Origin: Symbiodinium natans
Lineage: Eukaryota > Sar > Dinophyceae > Suessiales > Symbiodiniaceae
Direction: 5' to 3'
Length of the DNA stretch: 64,000 nucleotides
Assembly (NCBI GenBank): GCA_905221605.1
Contig: CAJNDS010000522.1
Coordinates: forward strand, 55,855-119,854
Under the pieces are notes generated by a model. That model was not told the DNA's origin. It made no database searches and worked only from the letters and a program-made list of their open reading frames with translations. Of this stretch, positions 54,819 to 64,000 are shown in pieces. Both the position numbers and the translations under genes were made by a program. Position 1 is the stretch's first letter, and the number at the start of each line of letters is the position of its first letter.

Positions 54819-56404
54819 ACATACCATGTGGCACAAACAGGACCCCTCAGGCATTCTCAGGCTATGCTGCGTAGAGCGAAGCAGCTGCATGTGGTCAAGT
54901 TGACACGGGCCTTGGTGAGCCGAAGCCATGCCTCATCATCCTGCAGCTTGCATTCCCTGGTGGCAGCTTCCTGAGATTCTGAGCATGAGAGTTCCGGTTC
55001 TTGTCACGGTTTAGCTCAGGGTGGTGGGCCATGCAAGTTGGGGAAAGCCACGTAGGACTTGCAATGTCTCCAAACCAACACCTGCTCGCTCAAATCTTGC
55101 GAAAGTACTGCTGCCGCGCCACGAGACATGATCAGCAATGGCGCGACCCGGAAGAGTCGCAATACTGTAGCCGCATGTAGATTCTTGAGGTACAACGAGA
55201 CCACCGGATATGCAGGGTGCCCCTACGGCAGGCCGCTTCAGAGAGGGTTTTTTTTTTGCCTTGGGTGGCACGATTCGAATCGCACTGACGCATCAGCTCA
55301 GACGTGACCTTGCGAGACGCTTGCCTGGGGATGTCACGCTGCCTGACGACCCCTCCGCCATGGATTGGGCGGGCGTGGTTTACAGCCCGGATCTGAGACT
55401 GTCATATGCCATACATGCCCACAAGCCAGTCCTTTGAGTCCTTTGAGCCCCTGATACTTCTCTGCGACACCTATATTTCCTAAGCCGCAACAAGAAGCCA
55501 GCAGTCTGCATAAGGAGCCCACAGTCGCATCGCTACAAGCGAAAGAAGTGAAGCGGGCAAATTTCCTGACCTCTCATGCGTTCCTTTGGCCTAGGAGCGA
55601 ATTGTCAACTGGTGGTGCATGAATCACTCTATTTAATGTTTTGAATTTTGAACTATACACGGAAAACACGTGTACAATTTTGTCGCTAGCGCAACAAGCC
55701 GCACTAAACCGTCACCCCAGGCCCAGAGTTCATGGCTTACAGGGGGTTTTCCTGTTTGTGTCAAAGCGTGTCAAGTGGTCACCTCTCTGAATGCTCATGC
55801 TGATGGCAGGGATCCGAACGGGACATAGGTGGGCAGGGCTTGGAACCTGACCTGGCAGGCTACATCCCCTTTGTTGTGCCAATTGCTGTCGCCGCAGAAT
55901 TACTGGTCACTCGAGGTGAGGGCCCGGATTGCCAAAGCAGAAGCTCAGTGAACGTGATGAACCTGCAACACCGGTCGAAGATGCCAGGAACGCGGCAGCT
56001 GTCTGTCCTGCTCTTCACTGGCACGACCACCTTGGCTAATGTGGCAACCTCAGCTTCTCTTTCAAGTTCCCACAAAGCTTTTCCATGGGCTGATGCTGAG
56101 GAGTTCATCGTGAAGAAGCTCCGGGCTTGGCGAAGTGGTTCTAAGTGGTTCTGAGATTCTGAGTCCTGGAAACCGAGAGGCAAAAGGCTTCAACCATGAA
56201 AGGTAATGGCAGGATTTAGTTGAGGAAAGGCAAAAAGAGGCCGAAAAAACCGTGACATGGTATTGACCCACGAAAACCCTAATGCCCTAAACCCCTCAAC
56301 ACTGACTCTGAAACCTGGGTCCTCCTTTGTCGAGGTTAATGCAGCAGCCGCGGCCTGGAGCACTTGGCCCTGCCACTTTGACTGACTGGCATTTAAGGTC
56401 TACA

Positions 56405-56520
56405 ATATATATAGTTTAGGGTTTAGGGTATATAATATAGGGTTTAGGGTATATAGGGTTTAGGGTGGATAGGGTTTAGGGAGTAGGGTTTAGTCTAGTC
56501 TAGTCTAGTCTAGGGTTTAC
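56405..56520. repeat. TTTAGGG and TCTAG tandem repeats
   Basis: TTTAGGG units broken by TATATA words, then (TCTAG)n at 56492-56512. Confidence 0.8.
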
Positions 56521-57249
56521 AGAACACAGATCCTCAACAACCCTTGAAGAAAATATGTATTCCAGCGCAGACCCCAAACAGTGAGAGACCATACGAGTTC
56601 TGACATCCAAACGCGACGACAGTCTCGCGTTGAACCCAGACCTCCAGAAGCGGACAGTTTCGCATTTCGTGAACCCCGAAGGCAAAAAAGACAGAGTTTC
56701 GAGGACGGCGAGCGCGGGCACAACCGCGCTCAGGCGAGAGAGCGCAGGTAAACCCAAAACCCTTAAACCCGACACCCTTAACGGCTTGACGTCAAGTGGT
56801 CAGGCTTTCCCTACACAGCATCCATGAGCATGCCATGCATTCTAGCAAAGTCAGATTACCGATGTGATGAAAGATGCCGTTACGCCTTTTAAACTTTGGA
56901 TACGTTTGAGGCCTCTGTTTGGAACGAAGTAGAAGATTTTCTTCCGGAACGCGACAGCCACTGAGGCGCCTGGTCTGCTTACCAACCCAGAAGGAGTGCA
57001 TGTGGGCAGCTGCAACACGAGCTGCAGGGGGCCCCGGGCCTCCTGAAAACGGGCTGTTGCTTTATAGATCAGGGTCCTGTTTTCAGTCGGGTTCCCTTAG
57101 AAGGACCCATGGGCTGCGGGCCTAGTTCAGAACAGGCCTCCCTTCTGCAAAAACGCGGTGTGTGCTGGGCTTCTGAGCTGCTGCCCCGAGGTGGAATGCC
57201 TTCCTCGCACGCGACAATGGCTATAGGCGCGACTCTGCTCTCTTCCTTG

Positions 57250-57338
57250 AGAACCAAAAGGGTTTATGGTTCATATACCCTAATAAGGATTATGGTAGTA
57301 CAGGGCATAAGGTCCCAATTTTAGGGTTCATTTGGTTC
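57250..57338. mobile_element. Introner-like element, family E copy 3, outside any known gene
   Basis: AACCAAAAGGGTTTATGGTTC, ATATACCCTAATAAGGATTATGG and TAGTACAGGGC match the opposite strand of 40681-40735. The right end TTTTAGGGTTCATTTGGTTC is inverted relative to the left end. Confidence 0.75.
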
Positions 57339-60300
57339 CCAAGGTTTTCCACCCAATTTGAGGCTATCACTAGTTGCGCCGTACTCGGTGAGATTGTTCT
57401 AGCCAGGCCAGGGAGGAAAGCCATTTTTGATTGCTTTGCTCCACTCGCCGCGCAGACAGAGAGACCGCAGGCTTTTTGATGCTGACGATGTTTGATGGCA
57501 TCGTCCGCGTGATTCCCGACAGGGCCACCCTCTCCAAGGCTTGCCCGAGAAGCTGGCAACCGTAATGCTCGATTGGGGTCAGCTTTGCCTAATCTAGTTG
57601 GACGGGTGGTTTCGGTGCGCTTTTTGAGGTTGCAGCGGATTCCCCATAATTTGCGAGCGTCCGGCCTCCCAATTTTCGGGTGTCTTCGGATGCCTGATCA
57701 GGGTCCTTCAGAGCGGCATGTGGCTGATTGGCACAGGACAAACTGCGCGGCGAGTATCTTCAAATGTGGAAGATGGTCTCGGTCTCCACCTCAGTCAGCT
57801 GCTGCAGCACAACGGCGGCACCAGTACGGCACCTGACTCGCATGAAGCCATGTCCCCCCCCCCCCCCCCTCTGCTCTTTGCAAGTTGCAAGGTCACGCCG
57901 CTTTCTCCCAAGCCTGCCTGGGTCCCAGTTCCTATGAGGGCAGCCCTCAACCTGATGAGTGCCTTGGAGAGGTCATGTACACGCTGGAGTTCATGGGCTT
58001 CTTCTGCTCATGGATGATTTTGCTCTGCCCAGCCTTGTCCTTGGCTTCTCTGCGCCTGCATCAAGGGCTAGGGTTTTGGAACAAGCTCGGCCAACCAATG
58101 CCCTGGCGAGGTGCCACTGATGCGCGTTCAGCTGTACGACCATTCGGTCGTCCTGTCCGGTTTGCGACATTGTGTGACCATGCAGTGTGGAAGCTGGCTC
58201 AGTCCGCTCGCGGTAAAACTGTAGGGAAGCGCGACCATGTGGCTGGAGGGTAGATGGGGCTGCGGAAGTCTTGCCCTGGAGCCTTGGGACAAGACCGTGT
58301 CCCCAAGACTTTTGGTGCTTCTTCCGACAGAACCCAATCCCAAAGCTCCAAACCTTAAAGCCGCCACTTCCAAATCTCCAAGAGATGCCAGCTGCCAGGC
58401 GACGCAGGTTACCTTGGGGAGCCTGTGCAAAGCTTAGAAATTCTAATGTGAGGTACCTGAAGGCTGTGAAGCTCTTCTAGATTCTAGATTTTTCAATCCA
58501 CACAGTGTGGGCAGATCAAGTGGTGCGCCCACCGTACATTCTGCATGCTTGCTGAGGCTGGGTGTCGCGGGGCACCCGGACACTCTCTGATTTCGGCTCC
58601 CCAGCTGAGCACGCCTAAGTGTAGTGGCAAACGTCGTCAGGTCTACGCAATGATTTGGTTCCAGTTTGCGCCGCCTGGTTGCATCTGTATGGGTGTGAGT
58701 GACGTGTGAGTTGCCAATGCCGCATCCTCGTTTTGACTGGCTGTGAGCTCACTCTGTTGGGAAACCCAGGAGAGTGATGGTTGACAAATACAGGGACTGG
58801 CCCGACTCTCGTTGTGATTGCTGCATCTCGAGCCTGGCTTCACCATCAGTTGGAGCGTTGAAGGTATGGCAAATGGATCTTCGGAGGCTGGCAGGGCATC
58901 ATCCTTTTCGATTGGCCGGTTTCTTTTGTGTTTTCCTCATGTATACATTATTCAATCATTGACATATGCTAAATGTAATTAAAATGAAAATAAGTCATTT
59001 TGTATTACCCAATGTGCTGATTCTTCTTCTCTGCGGCGAGTTATACCACTGCTTCCCTGCTGTGTGTCACTCCTGAGAACAGGCCTCCTGAAGCACAACT
59101 ACGGTCCCGTTGCCTATCGCGTCCTTGCGACCTGCTCAGTACGACGATAGCAGCAGATAGCAGCAGCGGAGTGTCTCGCGTGAAGTGGTGCTGCCTGCCT
59201 GGGGTGCGCAGCCATATGTTGCAGCACTTCTTGACTCTCACAGATGTGTCGGTGCAGCTACTTTCTTGCTCCCGACCCCCACTGATTCTTGCATAAGATT
59301 GTGAGGCTCGACCGCCGAGCAGGAATAATGAAGAAAGCGACGACGAAAGCAAGGAGAAGGACGACAGTTGGCAAGTGCTGCAGGCTGCGCAGCTTGAGGG
59401 GAAGACAGCCTTGGGAGTTCGGTATAGTTCAGTCGTCGGTGCATTCCGGTGCGTTCAGTGTTCTCACCGTAGGGTCGCTGGCATCACATAGTCCGTCTTT
59501 TGTCCGACGCCACCTCCAAAGCAGAGAAGCTACTGCCTTCAGCAAGATTCTGTCCGTGCCTGACATGGAGCACAGTTCGCTGCAAACATGTGGCCTTGCC
59601 TGACCAGTGGGATGCGAAGATCGAGCCCCTGAACCCCAGCAGTGGCAGCGAGGAGGACCGAATCGCATGCCAGCTCACAGTCTTCAATGTCTTCAAAAAA
59701 CGTCTTCGGGTCTAAGTAGTGAAGCTGTCGGCTTGCCACACGTGTAGTAGTTTGGCAGGCGGACTGATGCACTACGGCAAAGGAGCTGAGATGCTTCAGA
59801 TTTTCCGGGCACTTCCATGCCCTTGATTGCCTAAGTGTATCTGAGTGTGTCTGAGTGTGTAAGTCGCGTGTACATCTGGGCTTCAATCGGGGGCCCTCGC
59901 GTGCCATGTTCGTGATCAAATGCCGGTGCTTCTGCTTGTCTATGGTAGCCTTCGTGGGGCTCGCAGTGTAGTGTCGCACTACACCTACGGGCGAAAGCCC
60001 GTGGAACTCCAAACTCCTGCCACAAGCTTGTGGCCGGCAGATGCCAATGCCGATACTTTTAATCCTAGTAACAGTTCGCGTTGTGACATGCAAGGCAGTC
60101 AGACTTCGGCGTCAAAAAGGACACTTGGGGTCTGGCGTTCGGGCTTGTGACGCTTCGTAGGGTGTAGGTTTAGGGCTTGAGTCGCTTTAGGAGTTTGGGG
60201 ATTAGGGTTCAGGGTCTTAGCTTTAGGAGCTTTTGGGGGTTTTAGGGTCTTGGAGCTTTAGGGTTTTTTGGGGGTATTCGGGCTTTTACGGGTTTTAGGG

Positions 60301-60639
60301 TTGCGGAGTTGATGGTTCGAGACTGCGCAAGGCGCAGGGGTTGGTGAATCCTTCGGCATGATTACCCCCTTGAGATTGCTCCACCCATGAAAGCTCTCGC
60401 AAGCTTCTGCACTGCAGCATTCTCCCAGTAGTTTATTCTGCCAGAAAGTGCTTGGCAGTATGACACACAGCACTGCAGCATCCCAGCGAAGTGCTTTATA
60501 CTCATCACCTGGAGTTCATCACCTGCCAACCTCCACCTTGCGCTAAGGATTCAACAGTTTCATTGTCATGGAAGCAATAGCAGAGCAATGGCAACGCCGG
60601 TTTCAGTTCAGAAGAAAGATTGAAGGGTAATGACCGTAG

Positions 60640-60818
60640 CATCTAAGGGAGTAGTCGTGGTCTCACTGTCTCGGCAAGTTCAAGAAGTCCATCCTGGGGG
60701 GGGGGAAGCTGCAGGGAAACTGAATGGGCTCTTCAATCTCCGTCTGCTTCAGCCTCAAGGTGCCCACCTAATTAGTATCGTGAAGGAGCTGCGAGCCACT
60801 CTCAGCGCTGTTCCATGA
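60640..60818 (+). other. Possible leader exon of the HEAT-lipase gene
   Basis: A + frame ends at a stop at 60816-60818, just before the HEAT exon. Its last part (LNGLFNLRLLQPQGAHLISI, VKELRATLSAVP) is helical and could be coding with a splice before the stop, or untranslated sequence. Confidence 0.3.
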
Positions 60819-60834
60819 ATCGTCCGTGAGCAGA

Positions 60835-63800
60835 ATGGACTCCACACTGCGATTTGAGGAGGTTGACCAGTTCTTGGCTGATCCGGATCCAACTGTACGG
60901 CTTAGGACCTTGAATCTTCTGCAGGAGCAGTGGCCAAGCGAGCTGCTGGCTCATCATCAGGAGAAGGTGACCCCACTTGTGGCGGATCCAAGACGGGAGG
61001 TGAGTTCAAAGGCGCTGAGCTTGTTGCAGGAGCTGATGCCGAGCGATCGGATTCTACAGCACTTGCACACGTTCTTCCCGTGGCTGAAGAGCGCAGATCC
61101 GTGGGTGAAGACTTCAACCCGGCGCCTATTCGAGAAGAAGATTTCCGGAGACGTCCTCTCGCAGCACTTTCAAATGATCGTGCCGGTGCTGCTGGCAGAC
61201 CCGCAGCTGCAGTTGTGGTCCTTTGGCCTTCTGAGGGGAAAGGTCTCATCAGAGCAGCTCACAGGGCATCTGGATCTGATCATGGACCACATGGCTCATC
61301 ATGATTGGGGGGTGAAGAGGCGGACCCTCGAGTTCATCCAAGAAGAGATGCCCAGGGAAATGGGCGCAGATCAGTGCCAGCAGATCGCGCCGCTCCTGGT
61401 GCATGATGACTGGGAGGTGAGAAGTTGGACCTTAACTCTGCTGAGTGAGCGGCTGCCGAGTGAGCTGCTGGCTCAGCTTGCGGAGAAGGTGATAGCACTT
61501 GCTGGTGATCCTAGATGGGAGGTCCAGCAGCAAGCAGTGGATCTCTTGGAGAAGAAAATGCCCATGGAACTGATCATCAAGCACTTTCAGAATCTCCTCG
61601 CACGTTTGCAGCAGGCAGACCCACGAATTAGGAAGTCCAGCTTGCGCGTCTTCGAGAAGAGGATCTCGAACGCAATTCTCGCTGAGCACTTTGAGAAGCT
61701 TGTGCCACTGCTTTTGTCTGATCCAGAGCTGCAGTTGTGGGCGCTCAAGTTTCTGAAGGGGAGGGTTTCACCAAAGCACCTGCCAGAGCTCATCGATCTG
61801 ATCATGCTGCACCTCGTCAGCCACAAGACGTGGAAGAAGCAAAAGGCATTGGAGCTAATGAAAGTGCACCTGCCAGATGAACTGAGGGCGTGTCACATCG
61901 ACAGGATTGAGAAGCTCCTGGTGGATACAGACTGCAAGGTGAGGATATGGACGTTGGAGCTCCTAGACCAGCGCATGCCAGGCAAGCTGCTCGTTCAGCA
62001 TTGGAAGACACTCTGGCCACTCTTAGATGATGAAAGCCACAAGGTGCAGATGGCAGCAGCAAAGCTCTTCATAGAGAAAGGGTCCGGTCTCCGAAGGGAG
62101 CATGTTGCCGAGCACTGCGAGCAGTTCGCAGCACTTCTGGCCAAGACTGGCCAGATTGAGAGCGTCGAAAGTGCTTTCCAAGACATCCTGAGCCCCAGCC
62201 CCACGAAGGACAAGGTGGCGCGACTCCTTTCCAAACTGCCAGTCTCCTCCTTCGTCGCCCAACACATGGAGCAGATCGCCAGCTGGCAGGATCAGAGTGG
62301 CAACACCTGGCTGCACCTGGCAGCTGCAAAAGGCCACCTTGAGGCCTGCAAGGCCCTGGTGGACACAGCGGGCCTCGCGTTACGCGCCCTGAACGATGCT
62401 GGCGAGGAGCCCCTCTCATTGGCGGCCACGCGTGAAGTGGATCGTTTCCTGAGAAGCAGGATGCACTTCCAGGAAACCCGCTTCGGCCACGGGAATGCCT
62501 ACCACGACATGGTCAAGGACGAGAGGTGGGTGTCCGAGGTCGTGTGGTACACAGTGCCCCTCCCCGGCATGGCTGGGCACTTGGGCGGCATGCACTCCTT
62601 CCTCGTCATCACCGTCTCCGATGCGGACCTAACGGCAGCGAAAAGATACGTGCTCGAGAAGGCCGGATCCGCTGCCAGGGAGGCCCATCAGAAGAACGGC
62701 GTCTTCGTCGGAACCCAAGGTCTAGAAACCAACTTGCGCAGTGTGCCAGGGGTTCAGGCCTACAAGAACCTCGCCAAAGGAAATCTGCAGAAGGAGCTCA
62801 AGGTCAGGAAGCTGTACTTGGAAGCTCACTGCACAGGGCAATATGATCTTGCATCTTCGAATTGCCACCACGCGGCCCAGAGGGTCTTCAACTTCTGCTG
62901 CATCAGACATGAAGACCGAGAAGTGGAGCCTCCAAACAGCTGGTTGGCGAAGTTAGGGGCCACATTTCAGCTGACCGGCCTTTTCAACTCAAGCCGCTCA
63001 AGCTCAGAAGGCTCCGGTTCAAGAGTGGGGTCGGCTGAATCTCAAGTGGCCTCTACGAGCCGCCCAGTGGATACCCCCAGTGGCTTCACAGCAGCCGTTG
63101 ATCTGGGCTCCGATGCCTTCTCTGAGATCGCCGCTGCCCTAAGCCATGCTGTGTATGAAGAGGAAACTTCCGGCCTGTTGAAGCCACTGGAGGCAGAAAT
63201 TGCCGTCATCCACAACAAGTTGGGAAAGGCGGTGGTCGTGTACGACCAGGCCACTGGGAGCAGACACAGAGTCGACCCAGACGAGAGGAAGAGCATCAGC
63301 ATACCAAAAGAGAGGGCCACCGTAGATGTTTATGCAGTGGCGTGGGTTCCAGGACTCTACACCCACCGGGTTTTGGCCCGAAAGCAACCAATCTGGGGGG
63401 GTCATATCTACAGTTTAACCATGGACTTTCGAAGTGTGGTTGTATTGCAAGAGGTGATGCCGTGCGCGTGCGTCAGCAAGGTCACTTCATGCTACGTGGA
63501 AGCAAACCAGCCAAAGTCCGGTGCAGTGGCTCCTTGCGCGATCAGGCACTGCGATCTTTGCGAGCTTCCGGGGAACCGATGATGTGCAAGATGCTGCGAT
63601 TGACCTCAGCGCTGTGCCAGACACTGTCAGGTTTAAGGAGCATTGCATAGGTGTGCATGGTGGGATGGCCCATGCTCTGGAGCAGGACGGAGATGAAGTT
63701 AGCAACGTGGTGAATGATGTTCTTGGTGCTTTGAAGCAGCACCATCGAGTTGGAGAGCAGCTGGTCCTTTGCGGACATTCGCTAGGTGGAGGCTACGCGC

Positions 63801-64000
63801 AAATCATGGCCCTCCACTTGTTGAGTCGGAAGCTGAGTGTCTCGGCTGTACGCACCTTCGGCGCGCCACATGTCCTGGTCCCGCCGAAGAACCGATCATC
63901 CCAGATGTGGCAGAAGTTACATGCCATCACTCAACACTGGGTGCATGACTGGGACCCTGTCCCAAGACTTCCCCTCTGCCAAGACTGGCTGCTCGGTGTT
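60835..64000 (+). CDS. HEAT - ankyrin - papain-like - lipase class 3 protein (3' end outside window)
   Basis: The long exon 60835-63480 begins at an ATG just after an AG. Residues about 1-415 are about eleven HEAT-like helical repeats (for example LLQEQWPSELLAHHQEKV, VRSWTLTLLSERLPSELL). Next comes an ankyrin pair (NTWLHLAAAKGHLEACKALV), then a domain with GMHSFLVI and, about 100 residues on, LASSNCHHAAQRVFNF. A His strand followed by an NCxHxA helix suggests a permuted papain-like fold (PPPDE/LRAT/NlpC type); I infer the fold from these two motifs only. A C2-like or HSP20-like stretch follows. Using an intron of 46 bases (AAG|GTCACT at 63481 ... GTGCAG|TGG at 63527) the frame continues with LLARSGTAIFASFRGTDDVQ and GEQLVLCGHSLGGGYAQ, the lipase class 3 nucleophile elbow with Ser at 63779-63781, then VRTFGAPHVL and a catalytic-type Asp in HDWDPVPR. 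It is therefore a likely lipid hydrolase on a repeat scaffold. Confidence 0.82.

Larger units (their letters stand above)
52340..60600. other. Gene-poor region
   Basis: About 8 kb with no gene I can support. Short open frames occur on both strands. The most coding-like is + 55280-55430 (LRRDLARRLPGDVTLPDD, then MDWAGVVYSPDLR). A few CCCTAAA or TTTAGGG units lie at 56275-56300, 56417-56520 and 60160-60300. Local tandem duplications and microsatellites are listed separately. Base composition is closer to 50 percent GC than in the coding blocks. Confidence 0.4.

Noticed and set aside
55255-55300. Possible tRNA from a GATTCGAATC word
   Set aside because: No cloverleaf, acceptor stem or anticodon arm could be built around it.
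1-64000. Search by eye for the dinoflagellate spliced leader or its genomic relics
   Set aside because: No convincing match to the GCCATTTTGGCTCAAG core was noticed; GCCATTTTG-like words at 24999 and (opposite strand) 45265 do not continue.

Overview
This is nuclear DNA of a dinoflagellate, most likely from the Symbiodiniaceae/Suessiales group. Four things point there. Every gene I can reconstruct lies on the + strand. Coding sequence is cut into many short exons. Introns often fit GC-AG or GA-AG ends as well as GT-AG. Interstitial TTTAGGG/CCCTAAA arrays and small inverted-repeat, introner-like elements sit inside introns. There is no prokaryotic operon structure. Most genes were found by reading short exons in all frames, so exon borders are approximate.

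Layout. (1) 1-2.6 kb: simple repeats and unassigned sequence. (2) About 2.7-6.0 kb: a STAND/NB-ARC-type NTPase in tiny exons, with a GAPGLGKT P-loop across an intron. (3) 6.1-7.5 kb: degenerate direct repeats, then a very G-rich satellite. (4) 8899-10797: an intronless 632-residue fusion of a Gfo/Idh/MocA (inositol 2-dehydrogenase-like) oxidoreductase to a complete myo-inositol oxygenase. (5) About 12.86-16.9 kb: a STE11/MAPKKK-like protein kinase in about ten micro-exons, with all main kinase motifs. (6) About 18.9-51 kb: one giant RNF213/mysterin-like gene with an N-terminal helical region, degenerate first AAA unit(s), active-looking AAA3 and AAA4, an E3 shell-like region and a C-terminal region. 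It carries extra modules: a ZZ zinc finger, a complete USP-type deubiquitinase domain, and a RING2/Rcat-like Cys cluster. No canonical RING was found where RNF213 has one. (7) 51.3-60.8 kb: possible last exons, then a gene-poor stretch. (8) 60835-64000 (runs off the end): a HEAT-ankyrin-papain-like-lipase class 3 protein.

The RNF213-like gene looks like a ubiquitin machine that may both attach and remove ubiquitin, powered by AAA units. The inositol fusion joins two enzymes that oxidise the same substrate. The introns hold at least five families of short inverted-repeat elements. In several cases the exon sequence is duplicated at both ends of the intron (5 to 16 bp), and those duplications supply the splice sites, as expected if introns arise by transposition.

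Main doubts: exon borders; a one-base frame break inside the AAA4 P-loop (mutation, assembly error or pseudogene); and whether exons beyond 49.5 kb belong to the same giant gene.
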